A DNA stretch of 13,215 nt from CBDUEV01 sp965366365 (GTDB lineage Bacteria; Actinomycetota; Acidimicrobiia; Spongiisociales; JAENVV01), in contig CBDUEV010000074.1 in the NCBI GenBank assembly GCA_965366365.1, forward strand, positions 1 through 13,215, given 5' to 3'. Within the stretch, counting starts at the first letter, position 1. Every line of letters begins with the position of its first letter. Position numbers and translations under genes: made by a program. Of the stretch, positions 1-6,710 are shown one piece after another. The notes beneath the pieces were generated by a model that saw nothing but the letters and a program-made list of their open reading frames with translations, was not told where the DNA came from and did no database searches.

Positions 1-97
1 GACCGGCCCAGTTGCTGACGTGCCGGCGTGGCGTCGCATCGGCGGTGCGCCCGCGGGAGGCGGGGCGATCGTCGTCCGAGCCGAAACCCACGCCCGG

Positions 98-103
98 TAG
101 GGT
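98..103 (+). promoter_or_regulatory. possible -10 element just upstream of the CPBP gene
   Basis: TAGGGT fits the actinobacterial TANNNT -10 pattern and lies 2 bases before the ATG at 106 and 8 bases before a second in-frame ATG at 112. The 8-base distance would suit a leaderless transcript starting at or very near 112. The same bases could instead act as a weak G-rich ribosome binding site (GGTAGGGTG, 96-104) for the ATG at 106, although that spacing is very tight. I see no good -35 hexamer upstream. The rest of 1-97 shows no gene or site I can support. Confidence 0.3.
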
Positions 104-105
104 GA

Positions 106-963
106 ATGACCATGCAAGTCTCCGAACGTGCCTCACTCGTGCCACGCAGCTGGTGGCGTCGCTACGTCACCGAGGTGGCCCACCTCGCCGACGCGGAATC
201 CGACGCCTACCGGGCCACCGTGTCGGGATCTCAAGCCAACCGCGTCGTCGCAGTGGTCCTCCTCACCGCCGCCCTGGCGCTCAGCATCATCAACTTCTAC
301 GCCAAGGACTGGACCTGGTTGCCGCGACTGGTCGGGCGGTTCGGGTTCGACAGTCAGGCGACGGATCTGACGGCGGCGTTCACGTCCGGCCCTGCCAGCC
401 AGTTCAATGGCCTGGCGGTATGGACCGGCGTTCAGCTCTTCGCCTACGTGGCGCTGCCGTTGCTGGCGATTCGGGCGATGCGAATGAAGGCGAGCGACTT
501 CGGTCTTCGCTGGCGAGGCGTGGGCGCCCACTGGCCCGTGTACGCCTTCCTTCTTGCGGTGTCGGTGCCGGTGGTGGTCTGGGTGTCGTCTTCGGAGGCT
601 TTCCTGGCGAAGTACCCGTTCCTCGATCTCGCACCCGGGGAGTCACTCTGGCCCTACATGGTGGGCTGGTGGGTCATGTATGGCCTGCAATTCGTGGCGC
701 TCGAATTCTTCTTCAGAGGGTTCCTCGTGCACGGTCTGAAATGGCGAATGGGATACGCAGCCATCTTCGTCATGGTCGTGCCGTACAACATGATCCATTT
801 CGGCAAGCCGTTCCTGGAGGCGATGGGAGCCATTCTGGGCGGGGTCACGCTCGGTACGCTCAGCCTCAAGACGCGCTCGGTCTGGTGGGGAGCCGGCCTT
901 CACATCGCCATTGCCGCCACCATGGACGGCATGGCTCTGTTCCATAAGGGAGTGATCGGATGA
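106..963 (+). CDS. CPBP-family (CAAX protease / Rce1-like) intramembrane protein, possibly catalytically altered
   Basis: A 285-residue polytopic membrane protein with the CPBP/Rce1 motif layout. Motif 1 is LEFFFR, with E200 and R204. Motif 2 ends in H231 (YNMIH). Motif 3 starts at H266 (HIAIA). Family members are intramembrane proteases or protein-binding proteins used in prenyl-protein maturation, bacteriocin self-immunity and envelope processes. In the classical family motif 1 is EExxxR and motif 3 is HxxxN. Here the first Glu aligns with L199 and the Asn aligns with A270, so proteolysis is doubtful, although relatives with a single Glu before FFFRG do exist. The start could be ATG 106 or ATG 112 (losing two residues). 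The stop overlaps the next start as ATGA, so the two genes are translationally coupled. Family assignment is firm; substrate is unknown. Confidence 0.88.
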   Translation: MTMQVSERASLVPRSWWRRYVTEVAHLADAESDAYRATVSGSQANRVVAVVLLTAALALSIINFYAKDWTWLPRLVGRFGFDSQATDLTAAFTSGPASQFNGLAVWTGVQLFAYVALPLLAIRAMRMKASDFGLRWRGVGAHWPVYAFLLAVSVPVVVWVSSSEAFLAKYPFLDLAPGESLWPYMVGWWVMYGLQFVALEFFFRGFLVHGLKWRMGYAAIFVMVVPYNMIHFGKPFLEAMGAILGGVTLGTLSLKTRSVWWGAGLHIAIAATMDGMALFHKGVIG

Positions 964-1685
964 TCGAGGACCGGTCCGCAGCCGGCAGGCTCGTGGAAGC
1001 TGTTGTGGTCGGGTTGGCCGGTGGTGCCCTCGGATGGTCGGTGGGTTGGTTGTTGGGGTTCCCGTGGGTGACGGGCGCCGCCGGCGCCGCCAACGGCTTG
1101 GTGTCCGGGGCGACCGGGATCTACGACTGGCGTGAACTCAAGGGGTGGCTCGCCGCCCTTCTGGATTCGACCTGGGCGCTGGTCGGGACAACCACCTCGC
1201 TCCTTCTTCATCTCGTGCAGCGGCTCTTCAATGCACCGCTCTACCGATCCGATCTGTCGTACCGATTCGGTGCCCACCTCTACGAGAAGGGCTTTGCCCT
1301 CAAGAAGGGCTACGCCTTCTCGACCGGAAACATCGTCTCGAACGCGGGCGGCAACATCGGGCTCGACGGCGAGGGGCGACCGGCCCGACGGCTCAGATTC
1401 GTGAAGAATCACGAGGTCCTCCACGTGTGGCAGAACCGCATTTTCGGACCTTTGTTCCAGGTCGGATACGTGGCCTGGATGCTGATCGGAGTGGTGTGGG
1501 CCAGCATCGTGTGGGTGCGACTCCGGCGCGACTACGCCAAGTTGGTCGAGACCGCCGCCTACTTCAACAACCCGTTCGAGTATTGGGCGTATCGACGGGA
1601 TGGATACTGGCCCCCGGTGGATGCCCATCCCTCCATCGTGTGGGGCGGTCCGCCGCCAGACGAGACTGTTCCCCCGATCGCCTAG
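960..1685 (+). CDS. membrane protein of unknown function with HExxH motif
   Basis: A 241-residue protein that I cannot assign to a named family. The N-terminus (about 10-55) is Gly/Ala-rich and hydrophobic, consistent with one or two closely packed helices. A second hydrophobic stretch lies at about 64-84. A soluble, aromatic- and Gly-rich middle follows, then a zinc-metallopeptidase-like H151-E152-V-L-H155 in the context NHEVLHVWQNR. A further membrane helix is at about 165-187, and the tail is hydrophilic and Pro-rich. HExxH is the zinc-binding and catalytic core of many metalloproteases, but I see no confident downstream third ligand, so enzymatic activity is inference. The start at 960 overlaps the CPBP stop by 4 bases, making a two-gene operon. 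Its stop is only 3 bases from the stop of the convergent TfoX-like gene, with no evident terminator between. Confidence 0.8.
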   Translation: MIEDRSAAGRLVEAVVVGLAGGALGWSVGWLLGFPWVTGAAGAANGLVSGATGIYDWRELKGWLAALLDSTWALVGTTTSLLLHLVQRLFNAPLYRSDLSYRFGAHLYEKGFALKKGYAFSTGNIVSNAGGNIGLDGEGRPARRLRFVKNHEVLHVWQNRIFGPLFQVGYVAWMLIGVVWASIVWVRLRRDYAKLVETAAYFNNPFEYWAYRRDGYWPPVDAHPSIVWGGPPPDETVPPIA

Positions 1686-1688
1686 GGC

Positions 1689-2015
1689 TCAGCTCTTCGC
1701 CAAGCCCATCGACCGGCGCGCCCAATCCAGCAATGCATCGGGATCCGCCAGGACCTTCTCGGGAATCGACCAATAGGGCATGCGTCCGTGCTTCTCGCCA
1801 CCAGCCGCCTCGAACTCCTCTGCCATGGCTGCGTCGGCCTTGAGATAGACCGTGCCCTGGGAGTCCACGATCACGAACATGTTGGCTTCGCCGAAGATTC
1901 CGACGCCGCCAAACATCTTCTTCGAGGTGATGTCCCCTAGCGGGGTGAGTTCCTCCACCAGTGTCTCGGCGACTTCCACCGCCGTGCCCGTCAGGCGCGC
2001 TCCCTTTTCTCCCAT
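1689..2015 (-). CDS. TfoX/Sxy N-terminal-domain protein
   Basis: A 108-residue stand-alone TfoX N-terminal domain. The pattern TSKKMFGGVGIFGEANMFV, followed by VYLKAD and a C-terminal helix ending in LDWARRS, is typical of this family. In gammaproteobacteria full-length TfoX/Sxy acts with CRP in competence gene control. The short single-domain proteins widespread in other bacteria have no settled role, so no competence function should be read from it here. The ATG at 2015 is supported by a GAGGAG ribosome binding site at 2022-2027, 6 bases upstream. It follows the histidine kinase gene on the same strand after 75 bases, so it may be co-transcribed with it. Confidence 0.88.
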   Translation of the reverse strand: MGEKGARLTGTAVEVAETLVEELTPLGDITSKKMFGGVGIFGEANMFVIVDSQGTVYLKADAAMAEEFEAAGGEKHGRMPYWSIPEKVLADPDALLDWARRSMGLAKS

Positions 2016-2090
2016 GTGCCGCTCCTCATCTCGCCCGGACGGACGTCAGATCACTGAGCGTACCTGCTCAGGCCACCGCAACCCGGGCGA

Positions 2091-3665
2091 CTAGGCGAAG
2101 GGGTCGGCGGCCAGTTCCCTTTCGACTTCCCTTTCGACTGGGGCAGGAGGTGGAATCAGGGCGGCTGGCGCGGTCAGTGTGGGGAGGGCCGATTCAACCC
2201 TCCGCTTCTTCTTCGGCTGCCCGACGGGGGCCGACGAGGGACCACGCCGGAAGCGGCGCTTTGGTGATCCAGCCGGCGGGCCCCCGACCATGCTCGGGGA
2301 TACCTCGGGCGCGAGCGGCGCCCCAACGAGTACTTCCGGCGTCGCCGGCGCGCCATTCGACGGCGCCGGTTCGCTTGCTCCCGACGCAACGGGGAGATCG
2401 AGCGTGAAGACGGTCGACCCTGCGCGCTGGCGATGTTCGACGAAGGAGTCCATTCCCGTGGCCAGCGCCTGGGCTACGGCGAGCCCCACCCCGACGCTTC
2501 CCTCCGTGAGGGGTGCGTCGCCGTCGTGGACAAAACGCTTGAAGAGCCGGGCGGACACCGCTTCGGAGACACCCTCGCCATCGTCGATGACTTCCACCCG
2601 GTATCGGTCGCCCACCTGCCTGCCGACGATCTCGACGTTCTGGCCGCCGTGCTTCTCGGCGTTGGAGATCAGGTTGCGCAGAATCTGGCGGACTCGGAGC
2701 CTATCCGCTTCGACCTGGACATCCTGCAAATCCTTCACGAAGGCCTTCTGGCTGGTCTTCATGGGCACGAGGACCTCGTCAACCTCTCGCTCGACACTGA
2801 TCGCCTCGGGCGAGAAGCTCAGACCTCCGGTCTCGGCCTTGGCGGCCACGAGGAGGTCGTCGACCATGCGGCTCAAGTCGGCAGCATCCCGGATGATGTA
2901 GCTGTTCATCTCCGCCGACAACTCCGGATCTGCGAAACCCACGTCTTCCATGGCCAGGGCGAAGCCGTAGATGCCCGTGAGGGGGGTGCGCAGCTCGTGG
3001 CTCAAGTTGGCGATCATGTCGTCCTTGGCCTGGCCGAGTTCCTGCACCCGAGCGAGCTGCTGTTCGAGGTGTTCCTGGCGCCTCCGTCGATTGACGAACG
3101 TTCGAAAGACTCCGAGCGCGAGGAGGGGAGCAAGCAGGCCGACGCCGAAGCTCGTCACGAGCCCCCACCCCCCGGCCACCCCTGTCTCGACCTCGATGAC
3201 CGTGGCGGCCTCCTGGCTCTGGGTTCTGGCTCGAGCGACTACAGCCGCTGTCTCGGTTCGTATCGAGGAGTCGAGGAACTGACGCGCTTCAGTGGTATCA
3301 CCGGACTCGAGAAGGCCGACGAAGGACGAGACTTCCTCGGCGAGGGAGGCGTCGAGAAGAGGATTGGGACTGGTGGCTATGGCTTCCTCGACCTCCACGA
3401 CGTTCTCGATCGCCTGATCACGTTCTTCTTCGCCGGTCAGCTCGGCGTTGAAGGCTGCGACGGTGATGACGGCTCCTTGGGCGCGACTGTCCAGGCTCTC
3501 GACGAGTCGAATGGCATTCGAAGCCTGAGCTTGCTCGACGGCGGCCGCAGCGAGACGTTCGGTTTGTTGGGTTTGCGCAAAGCTGATGCCCAGAACGCCC
3601 GTGAGGGCGGTCACGGCCACGGCCAGAAAGGCCATGATCACCAGCCTGGTGTCAAAGCGACGCAT
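2091..3665 (-). CDS. orphan membrane sensor histidine kinase with long Pro/Ala-rich C-terminal tail
   Basis: A 524-residue two-component sensor. TM1 is at about 9-29, followed by an extracytoplasmic, mostly helical sensor region of about 135 residues with many Glu, Gln and Ala and no recognised ligand motif. TM2 is at about 166-188, then a basic/coiled linker. The HisKA domain carries the phospho-acceptor H223 in NLSHELRTPL. The HATPase domain has an N box (N331 to N335, NLISNAEKHG), a G1 box (D361-x-G363-x-G365) and a Gly-rich G2 near 389-395. So autophosphorylation residues are intact. After about residue 428 comes an unusual tail of about 95 residues, rich in Pro and Ala, with a basic patch (about 469-489) and an acidic end. 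No response regulator is adjacent, so the partner is encoded elsewhere. It is divergent from the exported Thr-rich protein, separated by 81 bases. Confidence 0.93.
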   Translation of the reverse strand: MRRFDTRLVIMAFLAVAVTALTGVLGISFAQTQQTERLAAAAVEQAQASNAIRLVESLDSRAQGAVITVAAFNAELTGEEERDQAIENVVEVEEAIATSPNPLLDASLAEEVSSFVGLLESGDTTEARQFLDSSIRTETAAVVARARTQSQEAATVIEVETGVAGGWGLVTSFGVGLLAPLLALGVFRTFVNRRRRQEHLEQQLARVQELGQAKDDMIANLSHELRTPLTGIYGFALAMEDVGFADPELSAEMNSYIIRDAADLSRMVDDLLVAAKAETGGLSFSPEAISVEREVDEVLVPMKTSQKAFVKDLQDVQVEADRLRVRQILRNLISNAEKHGGQNVEIVGRQVGDRYRVEVIDDGEGVSEAVSARLFKRFVHDGDAPLTEGSVGVGLAVAQALATGMDSFVEHRQRAGSTVFTLDLPVASGASEPAPSNGAPATPEVLVGAPLAPEVSPSMVGGPPAGSPKRRFRRGPSSAPVGQPKKKRRVESALPTLTAPAALIPPPAPVEREVERELAADPFA

Positions 3666-3746
3666 GCGGTGTTATCGGCGCGGAGAACTAGCCCCTTGAG
3701 CGACACCCCGGTTCAAGAATTGGGCTCGATCTGTCGATGAGTACCC
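3666..3746. promoter_or_regulatory. divergent intergenic region between kinase and exported-protein genes
   Basis: These 81 bases separate two divergent starts, so promoters for both must lie here or within the coding ends. I could not identify a convincing -35/-10 pair on either strand. A short imperfect inverted repeat (CTTGA near 3695, TCAAG near 3713) is present but too small to call an operator. The ATG at 3747 has no strong ribosome binding site. Confidence 0.4.
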
Positions 3747-4793
3747 ATGGACACTCAATGGCCGCGTCGAGGCTTCGCTCTCCTCGTTCTCTTTCTCCTC
3801 TTCGGGGTAGCCCTCGGCGTGCCCGCCATGGCGAGTACCGGCGGGGACATGGAGGAGGTGCTCGACCAGTACCAACAACGATCGGAAGACAAGCTGGACT
3901 GGTTGGAGGACCAGCTCGAGGTGGCCAAGACCCAAGCGCAACGTCGTCAAGCCTTCGATCACGCCAAAGCGAAGCTGGCGGTGTACGCCGACCAGGCGAT
4001 CGCCGAGCTGATCCAAATCGCCGGCTCAGACCCTGAGTTGATGCAGCTGGCCACGGAGTTGATCCAGGAGATCAACGCACTCGAGCAGGACTACCTGGCC
4101 GAGGCGGCCGCGATATTCCAGGAGGCGTCCGAGACCACCACCACGACCGTACCTCCGACCAGTTCGACCACGAGTACCACGACGCCCGCGCAATCCACCA
4201 CCACGACCAGCACCACCATCGCCGAGCCGTCCACCACGACGACGGTGCCCAAAGACGTCACCACCACCACGAGTACCAGCACCACGAGCACCACCATCGC
4301 CAGAGCACCGACGACGACCACCCGGCCTCCCACCCCGAGCACGAGCACCACGAGCACCACGAGCACCACCGTGGCGCCGCCGAGCCAGCCCACCAGCCCA
4401 CCTCCCCCACCCCCTCCTGCGGTGCCGGCCGAACCACCGACGGCCGACCCTGCGTCGACGCCCGGCGACTTCGCCGGAGATTTCAGTGACGCACCTCTCG
4501 ACCCGGACAGCGACGGCGTATTCGGTCAACTCGGTTCGGAACTCGCCGCCGAAGGCACGCTCGTCGATGGCATCGAGGGCACCGACGCCCTGCCCATGAC
4601 GGGGCTGCTGGCCAAGTACGTGCCGGCCGGCCTCCCCAGCACCTTTGCCACGCCGACGGTCGGGTTCCTCGCCATCTTCGAGATGGTGGCGGGGGCTTTC
4701 ATCGCCAGCTTCAAGCAGTTGGGCGGACCGGCTGCGGCGGCCAGCACCTACCTCGGATACTCGGTGTGGCGATATCTCGTGACCCGGTTCTGA
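3747..4793 (+). CDS. exported protein with helical head, long Thr/Ser linker and hydrophobic C-terminus
   Basis: A 348-residue protein of unrecognised function. Residues 1-29 form a Sec-type signal peptide: a basic N-region, the core ALLVLFLLFGVALGV, and likely cleavage after AMA at 29. Residues 33-128 are highly helical and charged, coiled-coil-like. Residues 130-208 are an extended Thr/Ser-rich linker, seven prolines follow at 218-224, and then an acidic stretch. L282-P-M-T-G286 resembles a sortase signal. It is followed by a hydrophobic segment at about 304-322 and a second amphipathic one at about 333-345, ending in VTRF. The distance from LPMTG to the end (62 residues) is much longer than in standard sortase substrates, so a membrane-anchored or pore-like C-terminus is an alternative. 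The architecture suggests a surface stalk protein displaying a helical head. Divergence from the kinase hints at shared control, which is only inference. Confidence 0.85.
   Translation: MDTQWPRRGFALLVLFLLFGVALGVPAMASTGGDMEEVLDQYQQRSEDKLDWLEDQLEVAKTQAQRRQAFDHAKAKLAVYADQAIAELIQIAGSDPELMQLATELIQEINALEQDYLAEAAAIFQEASETTTTTVPPTSSTTSTTTPAQSTTTTSTTIAEPSTTTTVPKDVTTTTSTSTTSTTIARAPTTTTRPPTPSTSTTSTTSTTVAPPSQPTSPPPPPPPAVPAEPPTADPASTPGDFAGDFSDAPLDPDSDGVFGQLGSELAAEGTLVDGIEGTDALPMTGLLAKYVPAGLPSTFATPTVGFLAIFEMVAGAFIASFKQLGGPAAAASTYLGYSVWRYLVTRF
4341..4367 (+). repeat. tandem 9-bp repeat (three perfect copies) in Thr/Ser linker
   Basis: ACGAGCACC is repeated three times without mismatch, in frame, encoding Thr-Ser-Thr units. 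Similar degenerate copies occur through about 4130-4300. Gain or loss of a unit would change linker length without breaking the frame. Confidence 0.8.
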
Positions 4794-4824
4794 GCAGACC
4801 AGGTCCTGACCGCAGGGCTCGACC

Positions 4825-5625
4825 TCAGCGACGGCTCACATTCGTCGCCGCCCTCGGAGGCCTGGCAGGGACCACCACCACGCCCTCGGAATCCCGAATG
4901 ACCCGCACATCGGCGCCGTAGTAGCGCCGCACGTTCTCCTTCGTGAGGATCTCGTCGGGAAGTCCTGACGCCACAACCCGCCCCCTGGCGAGCAAGACGA
5001 GATGTTCCGCGTACTGGCCGGCCAGCGTCAGGTCGTGGATCGTTGCCAACACTGTGATGCCGCGGGTGCGGCGAAGCCCGTCGATGAGAGCGAGGGCCTC
5101 TTGCTGCCGGCCCACGTCGAGGCCGGTGGTCGGCTCATCCAGCAGCAACAGCTCCGCTTCCTGGGCCAGCGCTCGAGCGAGCACGCACCGCTGCGCCTCC
5201 CCACCCGAGAGCGTCGAAACGTCTCGATCGGCCAGTTCGATGAGATCCATCAGCTGCATGGCTTCGCCGGCAGCCTCGAGATCGTGCCGAGACTCGTTAC
5301 GCAGAATACCCAGATGAGGGGTCCGACCGAGGAGAACGAAGTCGGACACCGTCATCCCCGGCGGAAGCTCCGGCGACTGGGGAAGGTAGGCCACGTGGCG
5401 GGCTCGGCGCCGGGTCGTGAGATCGGCGGTGCTTCGCCCATCGATGGAAACGAACCCGCGCGACTCCACCAACCCGTGGACGGCGCGCAGCAGGGTGGAC
5501 TTGCCCGCCCCGTTCGGTCCGATCACCGCCACGAAGCCCCCAGAAGGCACCGTCAACGCCACCTCGTAGAGGGCGATTGCATCTCCATAGCGGACGGTGA
5601 GGTCTCGGACGACCAGTGAGCTCAT
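4825..5625 (-). CDS. btuD: ABC transporter ATP-binding protein, corrinoid/iron-chelate type (BtuD-like)
   Basis: A 266-residue cytoplasmic ATPase that powers the importer formed with the adjacent permease. Visible motifs are Walker A GPNGAGKST (36-44), Q-loop Q83 in YLPQS, signature LSGGEAQR (139-146), Walker B LLLLDEP ending at D163-E164, and H-loop H197 in TIHD. Domain order and length match the FecE/BtuD/HmuV branch. The ATG at 5625 overlaps the permease stop as ATGA and has an AAGGGG ribosome binding site at 5634-5639. It is the last gene of the unit. The last 30 or so residues after the ATPase fold are basic and non-conserved. Substrate is inferred from the cobalamin riboswitch ahead of the operon; without that, heme or siderophore would be equally possible. 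Confidence 0.92.
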   Translation of the reverse strand: MSSLVVRDLTVRYGDAIALYEVALTVPSGGFVAVIGPNGAGKSTLLRAVHGLVESRGFVSIDGRSTADLTTRRRARHVAYLPQSPELPPGMTVSDFVLLGRTPHLGILRNESRHDLEAAGEAMQLMDLIELADRDVSTLSGGEAQRCVLARALAQEAELLLLDEPTTGLDVGRQQEALALIDGLRRTRGITVLATIHDLTLAGQYAEHLVLLARGRVVASGLPDEILTKENVRRYYGADVRVIRDSEGVVVVPARPPRAATNVSRR

Positions 5626-6659
5626 GCGCCGATCCCCTTTCCGGTTCGGAGCACGATCACGAAGAAGGGAGCGCCGAAGAAGGCCGTGATCACACCGATC
5701 GGCAGTTCGGCCGGCTGAGCCACGGTCCTGGCCAGCAGATCAGCCAGCACCAGGAAGGCCCCGCCGAGTATGAAGGAGAGCGGCAGCAGCTTTCGATAGC
5801 TGGTGCCGACGGCCAGACGGATCAGATGGGGAATCATGATTCCGACAAAGCCGATCAGCCCGCTGACCGCCACCACCGCGGCGGTTCCGAGGCTGGCTGC
5901 CACGATGATCACGACCCGTACCGCCACCACGTTGACGCCGAGCGAGGCGGCTTCTTCATCGCCGAGGGTCAGCACATCGAGGGTTCGGCGGAGAGCCCAG
6001 AGAACCACCACTGACACCGCAACATACGGCAACACCTGGAGCACCTCGGTCCACCCGACCGTCGAGAGTCGCCCGAGGATCCAGGCGTACACCTCGCGCA
6101 ACGTGTCGGTGTTGCGCTGCTGGACGTACGTTTGGAGGGCGGTGAGAAAGGCCGCCACGGCCACCCCAGCCAGAATCAGCGACGTCGACGTCCTCCCGCC
6201 CCGACCGGCGTACCCGAGGGCATAGGTGGCGGCTACCCCCACCATGGCACCGACGAAGGCGGCTATCGGGATGACCGCCGTGCCCGGTCCGGAGACGACG
6301 ATCGCCATCGTCGCGCCCAACCCGGCCCCTGCCGCCACACCAAGCAGGTAGGGGTCAGCGAGAGGGTTCCGAAACACCCCTTGGTAGGCGGCGCCGCAGA
6401 TGGCCAGCGTGCCGCCCACCAGGGCGCCCAGCACGACACGCGGGAATCGGATCTCCCAGAGGATTGTCCGTTGAGTCTCCGTCAGTGCCGACTCCACCTG
6501 CACCCCGGGCAGCCGGTCGGCGATGGAGGTGAGGATGTCGCCGAAGCCGAGGGTGGCGCTCCCGATCAGGAGCCCGATCGCCCCGGCCACCGCCAGCGTG
6601 GCGAGAGCAGCGAGAAGCCACCAGACGGAGACGCGGGCGGGCCGGAGCTCGGTCAGCAC
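5622..6659 (-). CDS. btuC: ABC transporter permease, FecCD/BtuC family
   Basis: A 345-residue inner-membrane permease with about ten transmembrane helices, close to the usual BtuC length. Family landmarks include the segment beginning RFPRVVLGALVGGTLAICG, then FRNPLADPYLLGVAAGAGLG, the coupling region GDEEAASLGVN that contacts the ATPase, and GLIGFVGIMIPHLIRL near the C-terminus. It forms the translocation channel and receives substrate from the lipoprotein encoded upstream. The start is GTG at 6659, 51 bases after the lipoprotein gene stop; an AGAGG lies somewhat far upstream. The 3' end overlaps the ATPase start by 4 bases. The corrinoid assignment rests on the riboswitch. Confidence 0.92.
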   Translation of the reverse strand: MLTELRPARVSVWWLLAALATLAVAGAIGLLIGSATLGFGDILTSIADRLPGVQVESALTETQRTILWEIRFPRVVLGALVGGTLAICGAAYQGVFRNPLADPYLLGVAAGAGLGATMAIVVSGPGTAVIPIAAFVGAMVGVAATYALGYAGRGGRTSTSLILAGVAVAAFLTALQTYVQQRNTDTLREVYAWILGRLSTVGWTEVLQVLPYVAVSVVVLWALRRTLDVLTLGDEEAASLGVNVVAVRVVIIVAASLGTAAVVAVSGLIGFVGIMIPHLIRLAVGTSYRKLLPLSFILGGAFLVLADLLARTVAQPAELPIGVITAFFGAPFFVIVLRTGKGIGA

Positions 6660-6710
6660 CTCAGCGGCACCTCTCGGCGAGCTGCGCCAGGGGATCCCGT
6701 GGCGGCCGCA

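Noticed and set aside
2193..2213. PKKKRRV in the kinase tail, resembling a nuclear localisation signal
   Set aside because: It is a chance resemblance within a basic patch of a bacterial membrane kinase; no other sign of host targeting.
3707..3725. Sequence like a tRNA T-arm (GGTTCAAG context)
   Set aside because: The stem does not pair and no acceptor, D or anticodon arm is present.
2433..3740. Long plus-strand open frame opposite the histidine kinase
   Set aside because: It is the mirror of a GC-rich coding frame. The kinase on the other strand has complete catalytic motifs; this translation has no recognisable domain.
4026..4529. Minus-strand frames opposite the Thr/Ser linker that look hydrophobic (Val/Leu-rich)
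   Set aside because: They result from reading ACC/ACG repeats in reverse. The forward protein has a signal peptide and coherent architecture.
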